Positions 1-8,141 of a DNA stretch of 64,000 bases are shown piece after piece. The stretch is taken from NCBI RefSeq assembly GCF_000023825.1, contig NC_013061.1, forward strand, positions 2,170,001 to 2,234,000. Reading direction: 5' to 3'. Both the position numbers and the translations under genes were made by a program. The stretch is from Pedobacter heparinus DSM 2366. GTDB lineage: Bacteria; Bacteroidota; Bacteroidia; Sphingobacteriales; Sphingobacteriaceae. Below the pieces are notes generated by a model. The model saw nothing but the letters and a program-made list of their open reading frames with translations, did not search any database and was not told the DNA's origin. Every line of letters starts with the position of its first letter. Within the stretch, counting starts at the first letter, position 1.

Positions 1-393
1 GATGTGCCCGCCAATCAGGTCCGGGTTTGTCAAATCGATAAAGTCGATCTCAATGGTATCGGCAAATATGCTTTGTAACTGTCTTTTAAAACCCCAGTAC
101 ATGTCGTCCGGTGCCAGAATGTGACTGCCCGGTTTTAAAGCCTGAAAAACACTCATTCCGGCAGTATTGCCTGATGAAAAAGCACAGGCATCCGCACCCT
201 TTTCCAGCTCTGCCATTGTTTTTTCCAATGCAGCACGGTTGGGGTTACTCATTCTGCTATACATATGTCCACCAGAGTATCCACCGTCAGCGTCCCTTAA
301 AAAAGTTGTAGATAAATTTATCGGTGCTGTAACATCTTTTGTATGGGGTTCATATAAATTTCCAGCATGTATGGCCAATGTTTCTGCTCTCAT
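1..393 (-). CDS. Cys/Met metabolism PLP-dependent enzyme (trans-sulfuration family), 3'-truncated by window edge
   Basis: The 131 readable codons begin at the ATG at 393 and run off the left edge, so the C-terminal two thirds are missing. The N-terminus MRAETLAIHAG, the motif YSRMSNPNRAALE at about residues 45-57 and SSGNTAGMSVFQAL at about 74-87 are the start of the cystathionine gamma-synthase/gamma-lyase/methionine gamma-lyase family, where the Tyr-Ser-Arg segment binds PLP phosphate across the dimer and SSGNTAG forms the cofactor phosphate loop. The PLP lysine lies outside the window, so the exact reaction (synthase, beta-lyase or gamma-lyase) cannot be decided. Confidence 0.85.
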   Translation of the reverse strand, partial: MRAETLAIHAGNLYEPHTKDVTAPINLSTTFLRDADGGYSGGHMYSRMSNPNRAALEKTMAELEKGADACAFSSGNTAGMSVFQALKPGSHILAPDDMYWGFKRQLQSIFADTIEIDFIDLTNPDLIGGHI

Positions 394-508
394 TATTATG
401 GGGTTAAATGCTAAAATATAGCGTAAAGGTATAATGAGGTTAAAGGTAAAAATTATTATGCTGAAGTTTTGGCAGGATTTATGTATTTAAAAAGTAAAAA
501 ATTAAGAT

Positions 509-1000
509 ATGAAAAGAATATTCCTGATAGCAGCCATTTTTTGCAGTGCATTAATGGTATTGCAAGGCTGTTCACCAAAAGGTGCAGCCACTACACAACC
601 TTTAAAAAGAGGTAACATTACAGGTAACTGGGTGTTAAATGACATTACTTTTGAAGGAATCCCTCAATCTTCCGTAAAATCCTTGTTCGGAGAAGGTTCC
701 TACACTTGTTTTGTAGGCAGTACATGGCGGTTAACCAATAGTGGCAATGGTAGTTATAGCTTGCCGGGTGGAACAGGCTGTGCCGCTAAAACACAAACCA
801 TTTACTGGTCGGCCAGCACAAAAGAGGACACTTTCCAGTTTAAAAAAATATACGAAGGTGATAAGCCTAAAAATGTAACAGAAGGCTACAGGATGTTACT
901 GGCCTCAACCAATGGCGAAAATATGGTGATCAAAACACCGGTTGAATATGGCAGTGCAACAGCTTACATTGTGCTGAATTTTAATAAAGCTGCAAAATAA
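509..1000 (+). CDS. Small secreted lipoprotein, lipocalin-like
   Basis: 163 residues. The N-terminus is a lipoprotein signal with lipobox LQGC (Cys at residue 21), so the mature protein should be membrane-anchored. The body contains GNWVLNDITFEG and later TWRLTNSGNGSY, the pattern of short Bacteroidota lipocalin-like (META/DUF-type) beta-barrel lipoproteins. No catalytic motif is seen and the function is unknown. It stands alone: the upstream gene is divergent and a strong hairpin at 1097-1141 follows. Confidence 0.75.
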   Translation: MKRIFLIAAIFCSALMVLQGCSPKGAATTQPLKRGNITGNWVLNDITFEGIPQSSVKSLFGEGSYTCFVGSTWRLTNSGNGSYSLPGGTGCAAKTQTIYWSASTKEDTFQFKKIYEGDKPKNVTEGYRMLLASTNGENMVIKTPVEYGSATAYIVLNFNKAAK

Positions 1001-1096
1001 GGGGAAAAATAACCGTTCTCTTCTAAGCCTGCATAATTGCGCTGAAAAAGCGCAAAGATGCCAGGACTTTTCTGAGAAGGTGATTTTTCTTTCAAG

Positions 1097-1141
1097 TAAT
1101 AACAAATCAGGGTGCCCAAAAGGCACCCTGATTTGTTATTA
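1097..1141. terminator. Bidirectional intrinsic terminator
   Basis: A perfect 20-bp inverted repeat (1097-1116 and 1122-1141) with loop CAAAA; the GC-rich core GGGTGCC/GGCACCC is flanked by AT-rich arms. It lies between two convergent genes (lipoprotein ending at 1000, NIPSNAP ending at 1158) and can serve both. Confidence 0.85.
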
Positions 1142-1157
1142 TAGCATATATAATTTT

Positions 1158-1937
1158 TTATATATCCGAATAATCAACAGGATATAAGAACCGGGTGTCG
1201 TTTTTGGATACATTGTTCTGATATTCCGGCATGTTTTTTAGTTTTTGCCATTGCTCATCTTTTCCGAAGGTCTTCCAGTGTTCGTCCCTGTCTGCTTTAT
1301 TTTCAAAGGTGGTCAGATACATAAGGTTGGGCATTCGGCTGCCTGCAATCACCTCAGCATAAAAAACGGCATTGAAATTCAGACGTTTAAATAAGCCTAT
1401 TTCATCTCCTTTATTAAACATTTCTATTTTGTTCTTAGCGCGCTTTTCGGTCGGGCTTTCATAGCTGCGCAGTTCGTAAATGCGTTCTGCTTTTGCTGAA
1501 GACAAATTTGGCATTTTAAGATTCCGATGTCCTTCAAAAGCAGTTAACAATATATTTTCCATCCTTTCATAAGGCGCGGCCGTATGTAAGGCATCGAGAT
1601 AGGCTTTCCCGTCTTCCTTCAATTTATTGTCCTTTTCCAATACATTTTCCAGGCTGGAAAACTGCTGGTAGGAACGAAAGGGAATAAATACATAGATCAG
1701 TTTTTCGGCCTGGGGATCATCTGTCCGGACGGGTTTAAAAACACCAACTTTAGCAATGCCTGCACGATGTAGCGCAGGAAGGTAAGCCAGTTTTAGAAAA
1801 TCATCTACGGTTTTTTCCTGCTCCGCGTTTTTCAGATGATAAATCCTGATCTGATAAAAATCTTTGTCAGGTGCATTGGCAAGAAGCTGGGTTACCGGCA
1901 GGAGTATACCAATGAAAATAGTGATAAGTTTAGGCAT
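1158..1937 (-). CDS. NIPSNAP family secreted protein
   Basis: 259 residues with an N-terminal signal peptide (about residues 1-20, ending LLANA). Two NIPSNAP (dimeric ferredoxin-like alpha/beta) units are visible: YQIRIYHLKNAEQEKTVDDFL at the start of the first (about residue 28) and YELRSYESPTEKRAKNKI at the start of the second (about residue 155). Many Bacteroidota carry such secreted NIPSNAP proteins; biochemical role unknown. Its start overlaps the end of the upstream DUF6965-like gene by 8 bp, so the two form a transcription unit. Confidence 0.85.
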   Translation of the reverse strand: MPKLITIFIGILLPVTQLLANAPDKDFYQIRIYHLKNAEQEKTVDDFLKLAYLPALHRAGIAKVGVFKPVRTDDPQAEKLIYVFIPFRSYQQFSSLENVLEKDNKLKEDGKAYLDALHTAAPYERMENILLTAFEGHRNLKMPNLSSAKAERIYELRSYESPTEKRAKNKIEMFNKGDEIGLFKRLNFNAVFYAEVIAGSRMPNLMYLTTFENKADRDEHWKTFGKDEQWQKLKNMPEYQNNVSKNDTRFLYPVDYSDI

Positions 1938-2139
1938 GGTTGGTTTCTATAATTTCTTTGATTTTGATCAGACGGTCATAAAAGCATTCAAAGGGCCTTA
2001 CATTACCGTGTATCTTTAAAACTACCAGGTGGGTTTGTACACAATGGGCAACATCATTTATTCTGGTACCTGGACAAAGGTTTATCGATTGGGGTAAATC
2101 TATTCCTGAAAAATGGGCTTCTAGTTCTTCAATTGTCAT
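1930..2139 (-). CDS. Small DUF6965-like protein
   Basis: 69 residues, no signal or membrane segment. The opening MTIEELEAHFSGIDLP and the later FECFYDRLIKIKEIIE resemble the DUF6965 family of short Bacteroidota proteins; I assign this from memory of the pattern, so the family name is tentative. It overlaps the NIPSNAP gene by 8 bp. A TATATTTG box lies only 6 nt upstream of the ATG, which would give a leaderless or nearly leaderless message. Confidence 0.65.
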   Translation of the reverse strand: MTIEELEAHFSGIDLPQSINLCPGTRINDVAHCVQTHLVVLKIHGNVRPFECFYDRLIKIKEIIETNHA

Positions 2140-2144
2140 AGTCG

Positions 2145-2177
2145 CAAATATAAGGTTAGTGAAGCTCTTTTACACAA
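2145..2177 (-). promoter_or_regulatory. Candidate Bacteroidota-type promoter for the DUF6965-NIPSNAP unit
   Basis: On the minus strand, TATATTTG (2152-2145) matches the -7 consensus TAnnTTTG, with TTG (2177-2175) 22 nt upstream as a -33 element. The -7 box ends 5 nt before the ATG at 2139. Confidence 0.4.
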
Positions 2178-2227
2178 TGCTGACAGGTTAAATCGGTTTA
2201 AAAAACAGGTATCTAATGATTTTATGC

Positions 2228-2235
2228 TATTTTTG
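2228..2235 (+). promoter_or_regulatory. Candidate -7 box upstream of mqnE
   Basis: TATTTTTG matches TAnnTTTG, 17 nt upstream of the mqnE ATG. I see no convincing -33 TTTG at the usual distance, so this is a partial match. Confidence 0.35.
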
Positions 2236-2252
2236 TCCATTATACCTAACAG

Positions 2253-3446
2253 ATGGATACTACTTCAAAACTTGCATTGATCTTAGCAGATGCTGATCTT
2301 CCGGCAGCACTCAAAGCAATTGCCCTAAAAGTTCAGAACCAGGAAAGGATTACCTTTGATGAGGGCGTTTACCTGTATGAAAATGCGGAACTGGGCTATC
2401 TGGGTGTTTTAGCCAATTACATCAGGGAACAAAAGCACGGCGACAATACCTATTTCAACCGGAATTTTCATATAGAACCTACGAATGTTTGCGTGTACGA
2501 TTGTAAATTCTGCTCTTACTCCCGTCTGATCAAACAGAAAGAAGAAGGTTGGGAAATGAGTGTGGACGGTATGATGGAGGTATTGAAGAAATATGACCAT
2601 GAACCCGTAACAGAGGTGCACATTACCGGCGGGGTAGTGCCTAAACAGAACCTTGAATTTTACAGCGATTTTTTCAGAAGGGCAAAAGCACACCGCCCGG
2701 AGCTGCACATCAAGGCATTAACTCCTGTTGAGTATTATTATATCTTTAAAAAGGCGAAACTGAGCCATTATGACGGGATGAAATACATGCAGGAAGCCGG
2801 TTTGGATTCCATGCCCGGCGGTGGGGCAGAGATCTTTCATCCGGAAGTACGGGAAAAAATTGCACACGATAAATGCAATGCCGAGCAATGGCTCGATATT
2901 CACGAACAGGCGCATAAACTGGGCATGAAAACAAATGCTACCATGCTTTATGGTCATATAGAGCAATTCTGGCACAGGGTAGACCATATGGAGCGTTTGC
3001 GCCGGCAACAGGACAAGACCGGAGGCTTTCAGGCTTTTATTCCGCTTAAATTCAGGAACCAGCACAACCAGATGGACCATGTTCCGGAGGTTTCGGTGAT
3101 AGAAGATTTGCGAAATTATGCCATTGCCCGTATTTACATGGATAATTTTGACCACATTAAAGCCTATTGGGCAATGATCAGCAGGCAAACCGCGCAGTTG
3201 TCGCTAAACTTTGGTGTTGATGATATAGATGGTACTTTAGACGATACGACCAAGATCTATTCTATGGCAGGTGCAGAGGAACAACACCCGGCAATGAGTA
3301 CCCGCGACCTGGTCGACCTCATCAAACAGGTAAAACGGAAACCAATAGAAAGGGATACACTGTATAACGTAGTAACGGATTACAGCCAGGTTACCTTTGA
3401 GGATGAAGTAAAACCACAATATTATAAATTGCCAGTAATCAATTAA
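2253..3446 (+). CDS. mqnE: Aminofutalosine synthase MqnE (radical SAM)
   Basis: 397 residues. MqnE uses S-adenosylmethionine and a [4Fe-4S] cluster to join the product of chorismate dehydratase to adenosine, making aminodeoxyfutalosine in the futalosine route to menaquinone. The radical SAM cluster motif CxxxCxxC is at Cys80, Cys84 and Cys87 (NVCVYDCKFCSYSR), followed by the glycine-rich THEI-like segment TEVHITGGVVPK and by PGGGAEIF, typical of the MqnE/MqnC family. Choice of MqnE over MqnC rests on overall resemblance to Bacteroidota MqnE proteins and on mqnA two genes downstream. The next gene starts directly after its stop codon. Confidence 0.9.
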   Translation: MDTTSKLALILADADLPAALKAIALKVQNQERITFDEGVYLYENAELGYLGVLANYIREQKHGDNTYFNRNFHIEPTNVCVYDCKFCSYSRLIKQKEEGWEMSVDGMMEVLKKYDHEPVTEVHITGGVVPKQNLEFYSDFFRRAKAHRPELHIKALTPVEYYYIFKKAKLSHYDGMKYMQEAGLDSMPGGGAEIFHPEVREKIAHDKCNAEQWLDIHEQAHKLGMKTNATMLYGHIEQFWHRVDHMERLRRQQDKTGGFQAFIPLKFRNQHNQMDHVPEVSVIEDLRNYAIARIYMDNFDHIKAYWAMISRQTAQLSLNFGVDDIDGTLDDTTKIYSMAGAEEQHPAMSTRDLVDLIKQVKRKPIERDTLYNVVTDYSQVTFEDEVKPQYYKLPVIN

Positions 3447-4058
3447 ATGGATAAGGAAATATATATCATCAGACATGGTGAAACAGATTTAAACAAACAG
3501 GGAATAGTACAGGGCAGGGGCATCAACAGCGACCTGAATGATACCGGAAAGGCACAGGCGGCAGCTTTTTACGAAGCGTATAAAAACATACCTTTTGATA
3601 AAGTATATACCTCTGAATTAAAGCGTACACATCAGACAGTTAAAGGTTTTATTGATGCCGGTACCCCCTGGGAGCAACTGGCCGGACTGGATGAACTGGC
3701 CTGGGGGATATGGGAAGGTAAACCTAATGATGAACATGCCATTACTGCATTTAAAGGCCTGATGGAGGCTTGGGAAGCCGGCGATTATGATGCCCATTTT
3801 GAGGGGGGTGAAAGTCCAAATGATGTGGTTAGAAGAGAGCAGGAAGCGCTGGATGTTATTAAAGGGGCTGCAAATGAGAAAACCGTATTGGTTTGTATGC
3901 ATGGCCGGGCTATGCGCTTGTTTTTATGCCTGCTTACCAATAAACCCATCTCCGAAATGACGGAGTTCCCCCATCAGAATACCACACTTTATAAAGTTGA
4001 ACTTAGTGGAGGTCAGTTTGTGATCACTGAGTTTAACAATACCGATCATTTAAAATAA
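3447..4058 (+). CDS. Histidine phosphatase family protein
   Basis: 203 residues, cytosolic. The phosphohistidine motif RHGET has catalytic His10; Arg60 in SELKRTHQT and the second His152 in MHGRAMRL complete the expected active site of the phosphoglycerate-mutase-like branch. Its ATG directly abuts the mqnE stop codon and mqnA follows after 9 bp, so it is expressed with menaquinone genes. A menaquinone-specific substrate is possible but cannot be read from sequence; general small-phosphate or alpha-ribazole phosphatase activity is equally open. Confidence 0.88.
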   Translation: MDKEIYIIRHGETDLNKQGIVQGRGINSDLNDTGKAQAAAFYEAYKNIPFDKVYTSELKRTHQTVKGFIDAGTPWEQLAGLDELAWGIWEGKPNDEHAITAFKGLMEAWEAGDYDAHFEGGESPNDVVRREQEALDVIKGAANEKTVLVCMHGRAMRLFLCLLTNKPISEMTEFPHQNTTLYKVELSGGQFVITEFNNTDHLK

Positions 4059-4067
4059 CCTGTACTG

Positions 4068-4793
4068 TTGAATAAGATTAAGATTTCTGCCGTTTCCTAT
4101 ACCAATACCAAGCCTTTTATTTATGGAATCGAACATTCAGCTTTGCTGGACCAGATTGACCTGAGTCTGGATATTCCTACAGATTGTGCAGCTAAATTAA
4201 TTGACGGACAGGTAGATATAGGTCTGATTCCCGTAGCTGCAATACCTGATGTTCCTAACGCCCATATTGTAGCCGATTATTGTATTGGCTCGGTTGGGGC
4301 AGTAAATTCTGTGTTCATTTTTAGTAAGGTACCTGTTGCCGAGATCGGCACAGTAAAACTGGATCTCCATTCCAGGACCTCTAATCACCTGGCTAAAGTT
4401 TTACTGAAATTCCATTTTAAACAACAGGTAAGTTATACCACCGATCAGGCAGCAGAAACAGATGCCATCGTGTTGATTGGCGACCGTACCTTTGGGCGAA
4501 AAGAAGAATTTGCTTATGCCTACGATATGGGGCAGGAATGGATGAATTTTACAGGTTTGCCATTTATGTATGCCGCATGGGTAGCCAATAAGCCTATTCC
4601 GCAGGCTTTTATCAATGATTTTAATGAGGCCCTGGCCTTCGGCCTGTCCAAAAGGAAAGCACTTTTACAGGAATTGCCCGAGCAGGCGAATTTTGATCTG
4701 GAGGATTATCTGCTCCATAAACTGGATTTTGAGCTTACAGCCAAAAAACGTGAGGCACTGGAGCTCTTCCTGATGTACATTACAAAATTATAA
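4068..4793 (+). CDS. mqnA: Chorismate dehydratase MqnA
   Basis: 241 residues from a TTG start at 4068. MqnA dehydrates chorismate to 3-enolpyruvylbenzoate, the first step of the futalosine menaquinone pathway. The N-terminus KISAVSYTNTKPF, the segment DIGLIPVAAIPD at about residues 50-61 and the long middle part are those of the MqnA/MqnD periplasmic-binding-protein-like fold. No in-frame ATG near the conserved N-terminus competes with the TTG start. It sits 9 bp after the phosphatase gene. Confidence 0.9.
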   Translation: MNKIKISAVSYTNTKPFIYGIEHSALLDQIDLSLDIPTDCAAKLIDGQVDIGLIPVAAIPDVPNAHIVADYCIGSVGAVNSVFIFSKVPVAEIGTVKLDLHSRTSNHLAKVLLKFHFKQQVSYTTDQAAETDAIVLIGDRTFGRKEEFAYAYDMGQEWMNFTGLPFMYAAWVANKPIPQAFINDFNEALAFGLSKRKALLQELPEQANFDLEDYLLHKLDFELTAKKREALELFLMYITKL

Positions 4794-4879
4794 ACCTATT
4801 CACATTTTTTTAATTTTCAACAAATCGCAAAGCCTACGCCTCAAGGTAGTATCTTTACGATTTTGTAAACAGAATCATT

Positions 4880-7489
4880 TTGGCTAAAGATCATACTAAG
4901 GAAACCCCGTTAATGCAACAGTACAATGTGATTAAGGCAAAGTACCCGGGTGCATTATTATTGTTCAGAGTTGGAGATTTTTATGAAACATTTGGTGAAG
5001 ATGCCATTAAAACTTCCCAGATATTAGGCATTGTACTGACCAGGAGGGGAACTGGTCCCAACGGCGCATTGGAACTGGCAGGCTTTCCGCACCATTCTTT
5101 AGACAATTATCTTTCCAAGCTGGTACGGGCCGGCCAAAGAGTAGCCATATGCGATCAGCTGGAAGATCCCAAAACCACTAAAACAATTGTAAAAAGAGGC
5201 GTAACCGAGCTGGTCACTCCTGGAGTAGCCTATAATGACAATATTCTGAACCAGAAATCAAATAATTATCTGGCTGCGGTATTTTTTGACAAAAATACAA
5301 TAGGGGTGTCTTTTGCAGATATTTCTACAGGAGAATTCCATGTCGCACAAGGCAATGCAGAGTATATTGATAAACTTTTACAAGGTTTCAGGCCCAATGA
5401 GGTTGTTTTTCAAAAGACCAAAAGAAAGGAATTCCTGGAGGCATTTGGGGATAAATTTTATACCTATCATCTGGACGACTGGGCCTTTACCGGCGATTAT
5501 GCCAATGAAACGCTGACCAAACATTTTGAAGTAAATTCTTTAAAGGGTTTTGGGGTAGATAGACTGCAGACCGGTATTGTAGCTGCCGGAGTGGTATTAC
5601 ATTATTTAAATGAAACTGAACACCGCAACTTAAAGCACATCACCTCCATCTCCCGTTTGGAAGAGGATAAGTACATGTGGCTCGACCGCTTTACCATCCG
5701 TAACCTGGAACTCGTAAGTTCGGCCAATGACAATGCGGTAACGCTTTTTGAAGTGCTTGACCAAACCAGCACACCAATGGGTGCCCGTTTGCTGCACAAG
5801 TGGATCATTATGCCACTGAAGGAGTTGAAACCTATAGAAGAACGCCTGGGCATGGTTGATTTTCTGGTGAAACACGACGCGCTTTTACAGGAGTTCCTCT
5901 CGCACATCAAACAGATCGGCGATCTGGAAAGACTGATTTCCAAAGTGGGACTCCAAAAGGTAGGGCCAAGAGAGCTTTGCCAGCTTAAAAAAGCATTGTA
6001 CCATATTGAAGCCGTTAAAAATGTCGCTGAAGCCTCAAAGAACCCCTTTTTATCGGTTCTTGCTGATCAGCTGAACCCTTGCTTAAGCATCCGCGAAAAG
6101 CTGGAAAGAGAATTACAGCAGGATCCGCCGGCATTATTGATCAAAGGCAACGTGATTGCCGATGGCATAGACGAGGAACTGGACAGGCTGCGAAAAATTT
6201 CTTTTGGAGGTAAGGATTATTTAGTGGAAATCCAGAAAAGGGAGGCTGCCGCAACGGGTATCCCATCTTTAAAAGTAGCCTTTAACAATGTTTTTGGCTA
6301 TTACCTGGAAGTTACCCATACCCATAAGGATAAGGTGCCTGCCGACTGGATCAGGAAGCAGACACTGGTTAGTGCCGAGCGCTACATTACCCCCGAGCTG
6401 AAGGAGTATGAAGAGCAGATCCTGGGGGCAGAGGAAAAAATCCAGCAGATAGAAGTAAAGCTGTACAACGAACTGATGTACCAGGTAAGTACTTATATAA
6501 AACCCATCCAGCTGAATGCTTTTTTAATTGCCCAGCTGGATGTATTGCTTTGCTTTGCCCAACTGGCCGTTAAAAACCATTATGTAAAACCAGAGATCAA
6601 TAAAGGCAAGGTACTCGACATCAAAGGGGGTAGACATCCGGTTATTGAACAGCGCCTGCCGGTGGGCGAGGCCTACATTACCAATGATGTGTTCCTGGAT
6701 AACGATACCCAGCAGATCATCATCATTACCGGTCCCAATATGTCGGGTAAGTCGGCCATTTTACGCCAGACAGGCTTAATCGTGCTCATGGGGCAAATGG
6801 GTTGTTTTGTTCCTGCCAAGGCCGCTGCTATCGGACTGGTCGACAAGATCTTTACCCGCGTTGGGGCATCGGATAATTTGTCATCCGGAGAAAGTACGTT
6901 CATGGTAGAGATGAATGAAACCGCCAGTATCCTGAACAATATATCTGATAATAGTCTGATCCTGCTTGATGAAATCGGCCGGGGAACCAGTACTTATGAC
7001 GGGATATCCATTGCCTGGGCCATTGCCGAGTTTTTACATACGCATCCAACGGCCAGGCCTAAAACGCTGTTTGCCACACATTATCACGAACTGAATGAGC
7101 TGGCAACTACCATGAACCGCATCAGGAACTTTAATGTATCTATTAAAGAACTGGGCAATAAAGTGATATTTTTAAGGAAACTCATCCCCGGGGGTAGCGA
7201 GCATAGCTTTGGTATCCACGTGGCTAAGATGGCAGGTATGCCACCTAAGCTGATCAACAGGGCCAACGAGATCTTAAAGAAACTCGAAATTGACCGAACA
7301 GAAGGCCAGAGCATTAAGGACAGCATTAAAAAAGTACAGAACCAGGCCTATCAGTTGCATATGTTTGCTGTAGACGACCCGATTTTAGTTAAAATAAGGG
7401 ATATGCTGAACAACCTGGATGTAAACGTGCTGACACCCGTTGAGGCTTTGCTGAAGCTGGACGAGATACAGCGTTTAATTAAACAGTAA
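4880..7489 (+). CDS. mutS: DNA mismatch repair protein MutS
   Basis: 869 residues, full length for MutS1, from a TTG start at 4880. It recognises mismatches and recruits MutL. The mismatch-reading motif F-Y-E is at residues 34-36 (GDFYETFGEDA). The ATPase has Walker A GPNMSGKS at about residues 618-625, Walker B LILLDEIGRGTST at about 691-703 and the downstream FATHYHEL switch. A tail after about residue 800 matches the usual C-terminal dimerisation region. An NlpC/P60 gene begins one base after the stop. Confidence 0.97.
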   Translation: MAKDHTKETPLMQQYNVIKAKYPGALLLFRVGDFYETFGEDAIKTSQILGIVLTRRGTGPNGALELAGFPHHSLDNYLSKLVRAGQRVAICDQLEDPKTTKTIVKRGVTELVTPGVAYNDNILNQKSNNYLAAVFFDKNTIGVSFADISTGEFHVAQGNAEYIDKLLQGFRPNEVVFQKTKRKEFLEAFGDKFYTYHLDDWAFTGDYANETLTKHFEVNSLKGFGVDRLQTGIVAAGVVLHYLNETEHRNLKHITSISRLEEDKYMWLDRFTIRNLELVSSANDNAVTLFEVLDQTSTPMGARLLHKWIIMPLKELKPIEERLGMVDFLVKHDALLQEFLSHIKQIGDLERLISKVGLQKVGPRELCQLKKALYHIEAVKNVAEASKNPFLSVLADQLNPCLSIREKLERELQQDPPALLIKGNVIADGIDEELDRLRKISFGGKDYLVEIQKREAAATGIPSLKVAFNNVFGYYLEVTHTHKDKVPADWIRKQTLVSAERYITPELKEYEEQILGAEEKIQQIEVKLYNELMYQVSTYIKPIQLNAFLIAQLDVLLCFAQLAVKNHYVKPEINKGKVLDIKGGRHPVIEQRLPVGEAYITNDVFLDNDTQQIIIITGPNMSGKSAILRQTGLIVLMGQMGCFVPAKAAAIGLVDKIFTRVGASDNLSSGESTFMVEMNETASILNNISDNSLILLDEIGRGTSTYDGISIAWAIAEFLHTHPTARPKTLFATHYHELNELATTMNRIRNFNVSIKELGNKVIFLRKLIPGGSEHSFGIHVAKMAGMPPKLINRANEILKKLEIDRTEGQSIKDSIKKVQNQAYQLHMFAVDDPILVKIRDMLNNLDVNVLTPVEALLKLDEIQRLIKQ

Positions 7490-7490
7490 T

Positions 7491-8015
7491 ATGAATATCA
7501 GTAGTTTATTATCCGGAAAAAACAGATACAGCATGCTGCTGCTGCTATTGGTTGCATTATTTTTTTCTGCCTGTAGTTCAAGACGGAATACGGTGAAGCC
7601 TGGCAGTACGGCTGCGGCCAAAGCTGCAGACGCCATGTCGCATTTAAAGAACAGGAGCCTGTATAAGTTTATAACCGATTGGACAGGTGTTCAGTATAGG
7701 TTGGGGGGACTGGATAAAAGGGGGGTCGACTGTTCCGGCTTTGCTTTATTGCTGCAAAAAGATATTTATGGCAATACCTTGCCCAGAAGGTCCAGGGACC
7801 AGGCTGATGCCGTGAAAGAAAAGAGTATGGGCCAGCTGAATGAGGGCGATCTGATCTTTTTTTCTTTCGGAGGCGGCGCAGTAGACCATGTTGGGGTTTA
7901 CCTGAACAACAATTATTTTGTGCATGCCTCTACTACCAGGGGCGTTGTGGTCGACGATTTAAGTCTGCCTGCCTACCAAAGGGCTATTGTTAAGGCTGGA
8001 TCTTTAAAAAACTAA
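7491..8015 (+). CDS. NlpC/P60 family cell-wall peptidase, lipoprotein
   Basis: 174 residues. A signal with lipobox FSAC (Cys28) makes it a lipoprotein. The C40 peptidase domain has catalytic Cys81 in VDCSGF, His133 in VDHVGVYL and His145 in FVHAST, in the order expected for gamma-D-glutamyl-L-diamino acid endopeptidases that cut stem peptides of peptidoglycan. It lacks a separate SH3 targeting domain, typical of short Spr/NlpC-like enzymes. It starts one base after mutS, but no functional link to mismatch repair is implied. Confidence 0.92.
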   Translation: MNISSLLSGKNRYSMLLLLLVALFFSACSSRRNTVKPGSTAAAKAADAMSHLKNRSLYKFITDWTGVQYRLGGLDKRGVDCSGFALLLQKDIYGNTLPRRSRDQADAVKEKSMGQLNEGDLIFFSFGGGAVDHVGVYLNNNYFVHASTTRGVVVDDLSLPAYQRAIVKAGSLKN

Positions 8016-8018
8016 AGG

Positions 8019-8141
8019 ATGTCAAAACCTAAGCACGATATTTCATTCTGGACCAAATACAGCAAATTTGCCACCACTGAGATCCTGATGTACCTGATCA
8101 TGGTGATTGGCATTGCACTGGGGATTTTATTATTGAGCTGA
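8019..8141 (+). CDS. Short membrane peptide, 40 residues
   Basis: An ATG at 8019, three bases after the NlpC/P60 stop and preceded by AAAGG, opens a 40-codon frame ending with TGA at 8139-8141. The product starts with a polar segment (MSKPKHDISFWTKYSKF) and ends with one hydrophobic helix (about residues 22-39, rich in I, L, M, V, G). The frame overlaps the 3' end of the convergent DUF3857 gene by 12 bp. Position and composition suggest a real small membrane protein, but there is no family I recognise. Confidence 0.5.
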   Translation: MSKPKHDISFWTKYSKFATTEILMYLIMVIGIALGILLLS

